Of a stretch of 64,000 nt of DNA, positions 10,323 to 20,338 are shown in pieces (positions within the stretch are counted from its first letter, which is position 1; each line of letters opens with the position of its first letter). The stretch is from Palaemon carinicauda (Eukaryota > Arthropoda > Malacostraca > Decapoda > Palaemonidae): the NCBI RefSeq assembly GCF_036898095.1, contig NC_090763.1, forward strand, positions 53,118,285 to 53,182,284, read 5' to 3'. Below the pieces are notes generated by a model. That model had not been told where the DNA came from and did no database searches. It worked only from the letters and a program-made list of their open reading frames with translations. A program made the position numbers and the translations under genes.

Positions 10323-12188
10323 TTACGTCTCTTCAGACGGAGGTGTCTTTTCCTGGGACACCTCTTCAACTTCTTCAATTTCTTCCGAAGGCGTACTAGC
10401 AGGAGGAACTGGCTCTTTTTTGCGAGGCTGGAAGAACATTGTGATCGGAAGTTGTTGCCGCTGCTTCTTTTTTCGATCCAAGAGCATCCTGTAGGGAGTC
10501 GTGATGTCATCGACCTTATTTGAGAATTGCATCGAGCGAACCATATCCTCGTCCGACTCTTGTAACATTTCTTTCACCTCCTTCATATGGTTGCAGAACT
10601 TGGCAAGCCGTTCTAATGTTAAGCCCGTTTCTTCGACATTTTCTTGGGTCTCTTCCTGGGTACCCTCACTCTCTTCCTCACTTGCCGATTTCGTCAGGTC
10701 TTCGAGGTCTGCGTCAGTTAGGGGCTGGGAATGGCAGTCCAACAACTCGTCGACGTCTTCAGTCGTCATGTCGCCAAACCCGTCACCTCCAATTATGGCA
10801 GCCAACTGCACAGATTTCCGTATTGCAGAGTGTTGGATTTCCGACGGAGTAAATCCCTTGTCGTCGTAAATAATATCGGGCCACAGCTTCTTCCAGCTCG
10901 CATTTACGGTTGCAGGTTTCATCTCTTGAAGTGCCTTTTGAATATTCTGCAGGCACGTGGCTATGGTGTACTGCCGCCAGTACGCCTTCAAGTTGAAGTC
11001 TTCATCCTCGTCATCTTGGGCAGCATCCACACACGCAACGAGGTCCGCCAAGGTATTCTTCGTGTAGAGGGCCTTGAACGCCCTGATAACCCCCTGGTCC
11101 ATTGGTTGAATTAATGACGTGGTGTTGGGTGGCAGGAACTCAACCTGAACGCCCTCACGCGACAGGTCAGTTGCGTGTCCACCAGCGTTATCCATAAGGA
11201 GAAGGATCTTGAATGGCAAGCCCTTCTCTAAGAGATATTCATGGACTTGCGGGATGAAACACTGGTGGAACCAGTTGGAGGTCAGCATCTTCGTAATCCA
11301 TGCTTTTTGATTATGCATCCAGTACACGGGAAGGAGATTCTTATTTTTATTTTTCAAAGCGCGAGGATTTTTCGACTTATAAATAAGCCCCGGCTTTAAC
11401 AAAAATCCAGCAGCATTGCCACACATCACGAGGGTAACGCGATCCTTGAATGCCTTAAAGCCAGAGGCTTTGGCTTCCTCTTTGAACAGGAAAGTTCGCG
11501 ACGGCACTCTCTTCCAAAACAAGCCGGTTTCATCCATATTAAAGACTTGTTCCGGCTTGTATCCACCTTCAGCGATAATGTTCTTGAAAGTCTGGTTCAC
11601 GTAAGTTTCAGCAGCGGCAGTGTCAGCGGAAGCAGACTCCCCATGCAGGGAAACGCTTTTCAGGGCGAAGCGTTTCTGAAACTTCACGAACCATCCTTTG
11701 CTTGCGGAAAAACGTTTCTGAGGCTGGGAATCAGTGGATGTCCCTGGTTGAGGATCATCTGCATCATCATCATCTTCAGCATGGTTGCCGTCGTCGTCTT
11801 TAGGTTCCTTTGCAGCAAAATTCTCATATAAGCTCAAAGCCTTTGTTTGGATGGTGTTCGTATCCAACGCTATGTTCTTCTTCCGGCAGTCGGCAATCCA
11901 CACAGCTAAAGCACCTTCCATGCGTACGATCGTTTTATTACGCGTTGTAACGACTCGCTTCGCTGATCTGCTAAAGGTGATTGCAGCAGTCTTTCTAATG
12001 TTCGCCTCGTCCTTCTTGATGTAGCGAACGGTGGATTCGTTGATGCCAAAATGGCGGCCGGCGGCCGCGTAACTTCTACCATCTTTTAACATGTCGAGAA
12101 GCGTAACCTTCTCAGCTATCGTCATCATCCTTCGGTGGCGTTTAGGCTCACTACCAGCCTTACTAGAAGCAGAACGCTTGGGAGGCAT
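10323..12188 (-). CDS. Tigger/pogo-type DDE transposase (TIGD1-like), 621 aa
   Basis: Transposase of the enclosing element; this family cuts the element out and joins it to a TA target in the nucleus. The ATG at 12188 opens an uninterrupted intron-less frame to TAA at 10323. Residues about 22-70 form a pipsqueak-type helix-turn-helix (TIAEKVTLLDML...GINESTVRYIKK). Residues about 85-185 form the CENP-B-type DNA-binding helix-turn-helix, ending in the typical GWFVKFQKRF. The DDE core has Asp219 (FNMDETGLFWKRVPS), Asp333 (LLLMDNAGGHA) and Asp364 (QPMDQGVIRAFKALY). All three acidic residues are present, with 30 residues between the second and third. A Glu/Asp-rich linker (about 129-146) and a long acidic C-terminal tail (about 475-621) follow the family pattern. 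No frameshift or stop was seen, so it may be active (inference). Several open frames on the opposite strand are its shadows. Confidence 0.95.
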   Translation of the reverse strand: MPPKRSASSKAGSEPKRHRRMMTIAEKVTLLDMLKDGRSYAAAGRHFGINESTVRYIKKDEANIRKTAAITFSRSAKRVVTTRNKTIVRMEGALAVWIADCRKKNIALDTNTIQTKALSLYENFAAKEPKDDDGNHAEDDDDADDPQPGTSTDSQPQKRFSASKGWFVKFQKRFALKSVSLHGESASADTAAAETYVNQTFKNIIAEGGYKPEQVFNMDETGLFWKRVPSRTFLFKEEAKASGFKAFKDRVTLVMCGNAAGFLLKPGLIYKSKNPRALKNKNKNLLPVYWMHNQKAWITKMLTSNWFHQCFIPQVHEYLLEKGLPFKILLLMDNAGGHATDLSREGVQVEFLPPNTTSLIQPMDQGVIRAFKALYTKNTLADLVACVDAAQDDEDEDFNLKAYWRQYTIATCLQNIQKALQEMKPATVNASWKKLWPDIIYDDKGFTPSEIQHSAIRKSVQLAAIIGGDGFGDMTTEDVDELLDCHSQPLTDADLEDLTKSASEEESEGTQEETQENVEETGLTLERLAKFCNHMKEVKEMLQESDEDMVRSMQFSNKVDDITTPYRMLLDRKKKQRQQLPITMFFQPRKKEPVPPASTPSEEIEEVEEVSQEKTPPSEET

Positions 12189-12510
12189 TGTAACAGAAAG
12201 TTCAACAAAAAGTTCAACTTAAAACAGTCGCACACAGCACAGATTAAACTTCACAAACTTAAGAACGTCTACTCAGCAATACGCGGAAAGAGAAAGTGAA
12301 CGATGCAGCCCCGCGAGAACTTTGATGCTGCGGGTAGAAGATGCGGGCAAAACACCAATCACAGGCTAGATAACAAAACTTGAGTTTTGATTCGTCATCT
12401 ATCAGCGCTTGAACCAATCACAACCCGTCTTACAGTACTATGGCGCGTTGGTTACTCATAGAAGATGCCCCCGCGCATACTGAACGTACGTAGATTAAGT
12501 ACAATACCGT

Positions 12511-12656
12511 AATAATAATAAATAATGATAATAATACTGTACAGTAATAATAATAATAATAATGATTAATAATAATAACAATAATAATTTTATTAACAAC
12601 AACAACAATAATAATAATAATAACAATAATAATAAAAATTTACGTACGCTATTTTA

Positions 12657-12698
<42 letters not shown>
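12511..12698. repeat. AAT-type repeats followed by (CT)n microsatellite
   Basis: Imperfect AAT/AAC trinucleotides (12511-12640) are followed by about 19 CT repeats (12660-12698), upstream of the transposase start. With the (GA)n on the other arm, the element carries complementary GA/CT tracts either side of the gene. Confidence 0.9.
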
Positions 12699-12704
<6 letters not shown>

Positions 12705-13516
12705 TTACAGTATTCGAAATGTGATTTTTGCAACAAAGAATATTATTGGATGCAGTACTGTACTACGTACGTATACATACAAAAGATTCATGGAAAAGAA
12801 GCACATCCATTACAGTACACACCATTCTAATATGGTATGACTGCATCTGATTTGCGTTTCATGTTCGATTTAATTTTACTACGTACTGAATTATCGTATG
12901 ATCACATTCTCTTTTCGTGTTTTATTTCTTTCTGTGCTGAATTATATATCATATGTAATGCAATGAACAATCAGTAAGAGCAGATATTACTAATTACAGT
13001 ATTAATGGAATTACAGGTAACAAAATATCGTATTTGGTTGTCTTCAGATTTCGCGGTATTTTCGAATTTTCCGGAAAATCCGCGATATGTATATATATAT
13101 GGGTTATGGGAAAACCCCGCGAAGTGGTGAATCCGCGATTGTCGAACCGCGAAGTAGCGAGGGTTCACTGTATTTATCATACATCGCACATTATCTTCCT
13201 ATATTGGTTTTATTCCTTTTGTTATTTCTTTGTCACAACCCAGATTTCACATAAATACTTGCTCTATACAAGTTTCCCTATCCAGTTCATTCATGTTTAC
13301 CCACTAGACTCCGTTGTTTTCCCGTTAACCAATCACGATCCTATACGTATTCAAAGTTTACACAAGGGGGTTGTCAGTTAATATTTCCCTACCCCCTTCC
13401 TTTATCTCTTTAAATGGTCTATTCATACCCCTTCCACCAAATCCTTTTCGCTGGAAACCTTTGTCCTTGTAAGGTGTACGTCATTTCAAGTGAGATTTAT
13501 TTTTCCGTATTTTGCC

Positions 13517-13882
13517 ATGGAGGAAGTTATATAAACTTGTAACGGCTGCAGTATTCCATACCTAAAAGCATTTGCTAAATTCCATGGTGATTTTTATGAT
13601 TCTTCATCCAATGTTGATAATTTCCTTGAAGTACACGATGTAATTCCTCACCGTTTACAGTGTCCCAAGTGCCGTTTCCTCTTATCTTACGTGTTTTATT
13701 GTAATACCGAAACCAAGATACCTAAAACCAAAAAGAAACGTCGGTGTCATTATACCGTTACTTCTTATAAAGGTACATTTTTAGGAAAAAGTCGCCTACC
13801 CCCATGGGAGATATTATTTAAAGTTAAGCCGTCAGTCTCACCCTCCCGTGTCCTGCAAGTCTCGACGTCCCCTTCATAAAGG
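13517..13882 (+). pseudogene. Zinc-ribbon frame resembling the N-terminus of ISXO2/IS1595 (Merlin-type) transposases
   Basis: From ATG at 13517 a 120-codon frame runs to TAA at 13877, interrupted only by TAA at codon 6. It contains a CxxC knuckle (Cys49 and Cys52 in LQCPKCRFLL), a basic stretch and a third Cys77 (KKKRRCHYTVTSYKGTF), then KSRLPPWEILFKV. A cysteine knuckle followed by a basic 'RC...GTF..S+L....IL' segment is how ISXO2/IS1595 transposases and eukaryotic Merlin elements begin. That match is from memory of the family and is moderate. The DDE catalytic part is absent here. AAAG|GTAAGT at 13878-13887, just after the stop, is a consensus splice donor, so this may be the first exon of a spliced gene or a spliced transposon copy. 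It could instead be a host zinc-ribbon protein. Confidence 0.45.
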
Positions 13883-13911
13883 TAAGTCATTTAACGAAAG
13901 TCATTATATGT

Positions 13912-14330
13912 GTTTTGTGACCTGTTAACTTCTAGGTTAGGTTAGGTGGGTGGGTTAGGTTCTGTACCCTTTTTATACCTTTTTATATAGTGTAAAGTGT
14001 ATAGGAACAATTCATTAAAATACACATGATAATATTACCGTAGCATTGCTACTGTTAGCAATGCCTTTGTAACGTTGTTAACAGTGTATAATTGGTAACG
14101 TTCCTTATTTTAACATTCCTAGTATATACGAGAGTTTTGTGACCTGGGAACCCCTAGGTTAGGTTAGGTGGGTTTGTTATGTTCTGTACCCTTTTTGTAA
14201 TTTTTATATATTGTGTAACTGGTAATATTACCGTAACAGTCCCAGGCATCGTTGATAACACTGTGTATCATTGGTAAAGCTGCTAATGTTATCGTTCGCA
14301 GTACATTCGTGAGTGAAGTAACACCGTTGA
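13912..14330. repeat. 222-bp tandem duplication with GGTTAGGTTAGG tracts
   Basis: Copies begin GTTTTGTGACC at 13912 and 14134. Each continues into CCTAGGTTAGGTTAGGTGGG-like sequence and TTCTGTACCCTTTTT, then AT-rich DNA with TAATATTACCGTA. The GGTTAGG tract is only about two telomere-like repeats in each copy, so it is not a telomere array. Confidence 0.8.
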
Positions 14331-14397
14331 ACAAGTGTTTATATTTAAATATTTTAACACAACACACATGACAACAGAGGTTATATTTAGCCATTTT

Positions 14398-14594
14398 AAC
14401 AGAAAATATATGTTTTCCTGTAGAAAATGACGTGATTTAACCGTTTTTCACCCTCATTTCATCCGTAATAACAGCAACCAATTCGGCAACTTAAAAGTTA
14501 GTCGAATTGGTTGATGTGTTTGTTTGCAGTTGAAATGAAGGTCAAATTCGGTTAAATCACGTTATTTACTATAGGAATACATATATTTTCTGTT
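14398..14594. mobile_element. Foldback (long inverted repeat) element
   Basis: The left arm, starting AACAGAAAATATATG at 14398, is the inverse of the right arm ending CATATATTTTCTGTT at 14594. Arms are about 60 nt and mostly identical, including AACGTGATTTAACCG against its complement. An inner perfect 11-bp stem (CAACCAATTCG 14475-14485 with CGAATTGGTTG 14503-14513) closes the structure. The RNA or single strand would fold into one long hairpin. No clear target duplication was found, so the boundary may be off by a few bases. Confidence 0.8.
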
Positions 14595-14658
14595 CGAAAT
14601 CACACCCTGTAATACAATACAACTTTACCAAGGAACCATCATTACCAGCAATGGATCA

Positions 14659-14892
14659 CTAGTTACAGAATTCAAGGAGACATTAAAGAGGGCAGAGCAA
14701 GCAATGGCCAGGCTAAAACAGTTTGAAGGTCAAATGGAATAACAAATTGCATCAAAATCCTAATATACATTTCACTTGTAAGATCGATATCAACTTGTGG
14801 GCACCAGTCGTGGTACAGCACTGTAACAACTGATGTAAAATTTCTTGCCTTTGAAAATACAGCATTGAGAAGGATTTTGGGAATCAATGGCA
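14659..14892 (+). pseudogene. LINE ORF2 C-terminal fragment, broken
   Basis: Two + strand segments in different frames match the region after the reverse transcriptase of LINEs. LVTEFKETLKRAEQAMARLK (14659 onward) resembles the 'I.RRI..A+.A...L' segment. SLVRSISTCGHQSWYSTV, then FLAFENTALRRILGI (14772-14889), resembles the 'L..SLV...LYG.E.W....+L.AFE....RRILGI' segment. A frameshift separates them and TAA ends the first. This is a decayed fragment and the clade is not resolved. Confidence 0.6.
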
Positions 14893-14914
14893 GCAGCAAT
14901 AATAAAGGCAGCAG

Positions 14915-15049
14915 CTCTTTAACGACCTTCCACTCGATATCAAGAATAGCAATAATGTGGCAGCTTTCAAGAAAAACCTGAAGACTTATCTTTTTAGAAA
15001 GTGTTATAATAGTGACCTGAAAACTATTAAGCCTGAATACAAATGCTAG
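14915..15049 (+). pseudogene. LINE-type C-terminal tail
   Basis: A 44-codon frame ending at TAG (15047-15049) begins L followed by FNDLPLDIKNSNNVAAFKKN and then LKTYLF. The 'WN.LP..I+.S.....FK..LK..L' pattern is the usual C-terminal end of many LINE ORF2 proteins. It lies directly downstream of the fragment at 14659-14892 but in a different style, so it may be from a second element. Confidence 0.6.
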
Positions 15050-15630
15050 CGAAATAACTGATAACGATACAGAGCAAAATATTAACTGGAAAGAAATTAT
15101 TTTTTTCACACACCAAGGCCCGCCTGAACAGACCTTTAGTGTTTGATGGAGGGCGAGAAATAAACCAGTAAAAGTTAAGTAAAGATATGAGAATTGGGTT
15201 GAACTGAGAGATGGTACAGGAAAGAGACATAAGACTTGAATTCACCAAGGAACTATGCATCCTATGGTTTCCAGAGCATTAAGATAATTTGGTTTGCTTT
15301 ATTGCCTTATTAAATCCTATTTCAAAAACACCCAAAGATACGCCCTACGCAAATCTGTACCGTTAAGTATACTCTAAGGGTAGGCCTAATCTAGCATGAA
15401 GTTGCTTGGTCTTGAAAGAAATATAGGCCTACGCTAAGATACACTTCTATCAGGCTAATCTCACACCAAGAATAAAAGACAAACATTAACTGTAAAATTG
15501 AATATCATGAAATTATTGAGCATTACCTTCACAGTAAATGAAACAGAAGAAATTCACAGCACAGTTCAATATATATCGCCGTTCCTTGTTGACATGGAGA
15601 AACAAATGACGTATTGGAACTCACTTGGTG

Positions 15631-15878
15631 CAGTGTTGCCACTTGCCAGTAGGGTTAGTGTAAAAATTCCTAAAACCCATGATAAAAAAAATCCCCATTT
15701 TCACAAATATATTTTCTTCTGGTCACGTAGGGTTTAGTAATATACTGCATATAAGTGCAAGATAACCAATTGCAACAATATAAATGTTTGTTTCTTCGTA
15801 GAAATTGGTACAGAATATCTCCACCAGACATCGAAAATCCCCAAATCTAGGGATAAATTCCCGTATCTGGCAACACTG
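15631..15878. mobile_element. hAT-type MITE with perfect 8-bp target duplication
   Basis: The 248-bp element has 11-bp terminal inverted repeats, CAGTGTTGCCA at 15631 and TGGCAACACTG ending 15878. It is flanked on both sides by ACTTGGTG (15623-15630 and 15879-15886), a perfect 8-bp direct repeat. CAG...CTG ends with 8-bp target duplications are the hAT superfamily signature. It contains no transposase, so movement would depend on an autonomous relative elsewhere. Confidence 0.92.
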
Positions 15879-16765
15879 ACTTGGTGACTTCGAGAATCTC
15901 GAGAAAAAATATGATATAGTTTCGTATCTACGATTTGCTCCTGTAAATTATAAAATAATACTACTTTTTTTTTTTATAAACCATGGACAGTACAGTAAAC
16001 GTGGAATTATATTTTATAACTTAATTATGAATAGTAACAAGAAAGTTGACTGACAAACGTTTCCTTATTCTGTTTAAGGACTGATTTTCTAGTCCTATAA
16101 ATGGACTACATTATCTTATAATTTATTATAATTAATAAATAATGAATATTCAACACTAAAAAGTTATACATATAACTTAAAACATTAAATAAATCTAGAT
16201 TTCTGCTGGCATACGATTTTCTAATAAGGAAACAAAACTAGAGTTCATCCATTTGTTTTATATAACGCTAATTTTAAATATTTTGAAATATGAGCTGTTT
16301 ATTTCCTTTTATGACTTATAGATGTTTATTTTCCATTTAAGGCTTTTGATTTAAGAAATTCATGGACACTGCGATGGTATGGACACCTACTGACAGAAAA
16401 CATAACTAATTATGCTAATAATAAAGATCAAATTAGTGAATTATGCAAAGGTATTTTGTGCAAGACGTGCTCAATATGATGAATGAAATTTGCGACGTAT
16501 ATCATAGAAATTGTGTCTACTTTCATTGGCATTCGTAATATACTGGATTTCTGGGATAGAAACTGGAAAAAAAATATATTTTTTAAAAAACTGCTAGCAA
16601 CTTCTGCCTTTTCTAGATTAGTCATGAAAATATCTATTGTTTAATGATTTGAATAATTTCGTATTAAATATATATTCCATAAAAATCAGTAGATGAATGA
16701 AGTTTAAATGTATTCCTTATACATTTTAATACCTTATTTTCTTCAAAATCAGATGTTTTAAAGAT

Positions 16766-16831
16766 ATTTTGTTTTCTTGTTTGGTAAAACAAGTGGCAGA
16801 CCAGTTTCCATAACTGCCACGTGGCATAAAA
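16766..16831. repeat. 66-nt identity island, copy 1
   Basis: Identical to 17684-17749 over all 66 nt although the surrounding 920-bp copies differ at many sites. It contains two stems, CTTGTTT with AAACAAG (4-nt loop) and GTGGCAG with CTGCCAC (14-nt loop), and the palindrome CCACGTGG, which includes the E-box CACGTG. Function is unknown. Confidence 0.7.
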
Positions 16832-17683
16832 GGAAATTATAATGTACACAATAAATCAATCTTAAAGATGCAATGGAATGAAAATTTAGTTGAACAAAAT
16901 ACTATCTAAAGATTGTGTGTTTTTACGTGTCCATTGTTACATATGAACACAAAGCAAGAGACATAACTGAAAGACCTCCTTTATAAGTTTATTTAACATT
17001 AACACATCGTTTTACAGACAATGTATTCTTTTCAAATTGAATAAAATTAACCAATAATGAATGTTCAACACTGGAAAGAACTATATTTAACCCAAAACAT
17101 AATAAAATCTAGATTTTCTGTTGGCAGGCGATTTTCTAACAGGGAAACCAAACTAAAGTATTAAAATACTACAAAATCATCTGACTGCCTATTGTAACAT
17201 TAAAACTGAATTCTTAAGATATTGGCTGTCTATTCTATTCAATGATTTTTCAGTATTTATATATTCTATTAGGGTTGTAATCCCAAGAAATTCATGGGCA
17301 CTGCGATGGTAAGGACCCCTACTGACAGTAAAAGTAACTATTCGAGATAGCTTTATGAATTATGCAAAGGTATTTTTGTGCAATATGTGCTCCTTATAAT
17401 CAATTAAATTTAAAACGTATATCATAATTATTATATTTTCTTTAATTCCCAACCTTAATATATTGAATTCTTGAAATAGAAATTGGTAAAAATCTAAAAT
17501 TATAAAAACTTCTGGCAACTTTTCTCTTTTCTAGATAGTCATAAATATCTCTATTGTTTAATGTTAAAAATATTGTCGTATTAAATTTAGATTCTCTAAT
17601 AAATCACTAGATATATAAAGTTGAAATCCAGTTTATATACTTTTAATGCCATATTGTCCTTCAAACTTAGATAATTTAAAGGT

Positions 17684-17749
17684 ATTTTGTTTTCTTGTTT
17701 GGTAAAACAAGTGGCAGACCAGTTTCCATAACTGCCACGTGGCATAAAA
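17684..17749. repeat. 66-nt identity island, copy 2
   Basis: Second copy of the island at 16766-16831, with the same two stems and CACGTG core. No third copy was found in the partial third repeat. Confidence 0.7.
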
Positions 17750-18125
17750 TGAAATTATAATGTACCAAATAAATAAATCTTAAATTTGCAATGGAATAAA
17801 AATTTGGTTGAACAAACTACTACCTAAAGATCATATGCTTTTATGTGTTCATTATTACATATGAACACAAAGCAAGAGACATAACTGAAAAAAAAAACAC
17901 TTCTTTAAAACTTATATAACATTAAAACGTCGTTTTAAAGACAATGTTTTCTTTTCAAATTGAAAATAATTAATCAACAATGAAGATTCAGTACTGGAAA
18001 TATCTATATTTGACCTAAAACGTAATATAATTTATAGTTCCAGCTGGCACACGATTTTCCAATAGGGAAACAAAACTCAATTAATACAATAATATAAGAT
18101 AAAAACCCATTGTACTATATTATAT

Positions 18126-18129
<4 letters not shown>

Positions 18130-18218
<89 letters not shown>
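18130..18218. repeat. (TA)n microsatellite
   Basis: About 44 uninterrupted TA repeats inserted in the third 920-bp copy. The Ile-Tyr frame across it is an artefact. Confidence 0.97.
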
Positions 18219-18219
<1 letters not shown>

Positions 18220-18330
18220 CCTTCCGCTAAATTTATTTTCAATATTGGCTGTTGATTCTATTCAGTCATTTCTCAGTATTCATTTCATCATTTTTGGCTT
18301 GTAGGCCTACTCTTAAGAAATTCAAACCTA

Positions 18331-18890
18331 TTGTTTAATTTGCAAATTATTTCATATGAAACATATCTTTTACGAAGGTTACTATAAGGTTATTTTGAAT
18401 ATGATAAAAATTGAGACTGTCTGTCATTATTGCTCAAAATGACTAAAATTAAAAATCTTAAAAAGGAATTTTGTTCATTTCGTTTGGTAAATAAAAAAAA
18501 AGAAAAAATAGACGAATTCCCAGCCTAAAAATCTAGACCTTGCTAACAAAACCAAGTTACCACTTAAGGAAATGGAAATATGCAATGGTTCAAACTTAGA
18601 TTGCATCAGAATAAATGAAATCTTTCTGATTATATACCTTTGAATAATGGAAATCTCCCAAAACCTTTGATTTTTAAGGTTTATGCTATTTTGGAGAGTT
18701 GGAATCGAATTATTATTATTATTACGTCAAATCTATGAAATTCTGTTTAACAGACCTGTTTAACTGAATTTCATTGGTTTATCGTAATTATGTCTATTGA
18801 TTTATGTTTTATGTTAATTTTTTAACTCCGATGATGGGTAACAAATAAATTGTCCAAATGCTTAAGTATTTACTTTCATTCTCTATTATA
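18331..18890. other. AT-rich spacer, nothing recognised
   Basis: No coding frame or RNA gene supported. It leads into the microsatellite that borders the macrosatellite. Confidence 0.5.
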
Positions 18891-18907
18891 CACACACACA
18901 CACACAT

Positions 18908-18986
<79 letters not shown>
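18891..18986. repeat. (CA)n(TA)n microsatellite at the left edge of the macrosatellite
   Basis: CA repeats (18891-18920) run into TA repeats that end at 18986. The first macrosatellite unit starts at the next base (TGTACCTTAAG). Later units have CAATTTGTACC at this point, so the array is truncated exactly at the microsatellite. Confidence 0.95.
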
Positions 18987-18991
<5 letters not shown>

Positions 18992-19264
18992 CTTAAGATA
19001 TACTTCTATGCAATCAAGTTTTTTACCCCCAAAATACCTGACACAATAAGACCTACCTAAAGACCATCAAGTCCAAAGTTCTATAAAGTGATTTGACTTA
19101 AGATTGCAAAATGTATTTCATCTAAAGATAACCAACAAAAAAAGTACCACTTAATCTACTGTATCACTATTCCTGTATTATCCCCCTTTGCATTTTTTAG
19201 AGCTATTGATACTAATGTAATATGTTGAAACTATTTCAACCGCAGGAAATATTATCATTAAGTT

Positions 19265-19579
19265 CTAAAGGTGCTTTTCCCTTTCAGTACAAGCAGGAGA
19301 CTTTAAACCAATGGTGTTATGGTCATAGTTAGCCATGCTTATAAAATTTTGTAGTGAATTGAAGCACACCATGTATGAAGCATGTTGCCACTGTCTCACC
19401 ACGATGAGGTCATGATCTTCGAGACAGGGGGGACGTCCACTGTACAAGATCGGTACCATGCACCCACCTCCATGTGTTGCGAGCACATTTTGGGAGCACA
19501 TGTCACCAACACTTGAGCGTCTCTGGAACCCCAAACCAGAGCGGATCAAAGTAGTAACAATCAAGAGGCTTGTGATCAC
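19265..19579 (-). other. Conserved 104-codon open frame, one per macrosatellite unit
   Basis: A stop-free minus-strand frame is present in all 14 units: 19265-19579, 22214-22528, 26176-26490, 29147-29461, 32663-32977, 36626-36940, 39690-40004, 42965-43279, 47069-47383, 50393-50707, 54070-54384, 56902-57213, 60080-60394, 63051-63365. Its first codon is GTG; the first ATG is about 27 codons in (MCSQNVLATHGGGCM), leaving about 78 codons. I recognise no domain. In unit 12 a 3-bp deletion keeps the frame. The other strand is also open for about 70 codons and follows an acceptor-like TTTTCCCTTTCAG, so either strand or neither could be exonic. Identity between units may reflect homogenisation, not selection. 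Confidence 0.35.
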
Positions 19580-19710
19580 CCCAACATTGAGACTACCCCG
19601 ACATCCTGAAACCTTATTTTGAGGGGGGTTCTAAGTCCCTCGCCATAAGGTAACGGAACCGTTTACTAGCCGGGTTCCGACTTTTGCCAGAAACCGGATA
19701 TTCCAAAACA

Positions 19711-20338
19711 CGCCTTTAACACTGTAACCAACCCGTGACAGAGTCACAGAAGTAAGCCAGGAATCAGCGTGAATCGCGCATAAGCGCTATGATGTGCCTT
19801 TACACCTCACTGAGCCCAGACAGGCTCAGCCAGGAATCAGCACATTAGGTCACAGGTCAGCTAGGAATCGGCATACTTTTGCAAGTCTTTCCTTTCAGCC
19901 TAACTGACCCGGACACCATCACGCCTTTAACACTGTAACCAACCCGTGACAGAGTCACAGAAGTAAGCCAGGAATCAGCGTGAATCGCGCATGAGCGCTA
20001 TGATGTGCCTTTACACCTCACTGAGCCCAGACAGGCTCAGCCAGGAATCAGCACATTAGGTCACAGGTCAGCTAGGAATCGGCATACTTTTGCAAGTCTT
20101 TCCTTTCAGCCTAACTGACCCGGACACCATCACGCCTTTAACACTGTAACCAACCCGTGACAGAGTCACAGAAGTAAGCCAGGAATCAGCGTGAATCGCG
20201 CATGAGCGCTATGATGTGCCTTTACACCTCACTGAGCCCAGACAGGCTCAGCCAGGAATCAGCACATTAGGTCACAGAGGTCAGCTAGGAATCGGCATAC
20301 TTTTGCAAGTCTTTCCTTTAAGCCTAACTGACCCGGAC
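19711..20338. repeat. 211-bp hairpin-rich repeat array, 3 copies (unit 1)
   Basis: Copies start CGCCTTTAACACTG at 19711, 19922 and 20133. Each contains GTGAC-AGA-GTCAC, GCGC-4nt-GCGC, the 7-bp stem CTGAGCC with GGCTCAG, and a longer stem GGTCAGCTAGG with CCTAACTGACC (one mismatch). The motif GCYAGGAATCRGC occurs three times per copy, 73 and 31 bp apart. The last copy always carries GTCACAGAGGTCAG in place of GTCACAGGTCAG, marking the array end. The equivalent arrays lie at 22659-23285, 26620-27036, 29591-30007, 33107-33734, 37070-37486, 40134-40761, 43409-44036, 47513-47929, 50837-51042, 54514-55354, 57343-57970, 60524-60940 and 63497-63702. Confidence 0.92.

Larger units (their letters stand above)
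16135..18330. repeat. Diverged tandem repeat of about 920 bp, about 2.4 copies
   Basis: An anchor near AATGAATATTCAACACT occurs at 16141, 17056 and 17979, giving periods of 915 and 923 bp. Other anchors agree: AAGAAATTCATGG-CACTGCG at 16355 and 17286, and ACAAAGCAAGAGACATAACT at 16950 and 17869. The third copy carries a 90-bp TA insertion. Divergence is substantial and uneven. No coding frame is shared between copies. Confidence 0.85.

Noticed and set aside
10501..11831. Several + strand frames of 62-127 codons
   Set aside because: They lie antisense within the Tigger transposase gene and are its shadows.
13935..14170. Interstitial TTAGG telomere repeat
   Set aside because: Only about two repeats in each copy of a 222-bp duplication; too short to call.
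18110..19049. Tyr-Ile repeat frames at 18110-18304 and 18858-19049
   Set aside because: Translations of TA and CA microsatellites.
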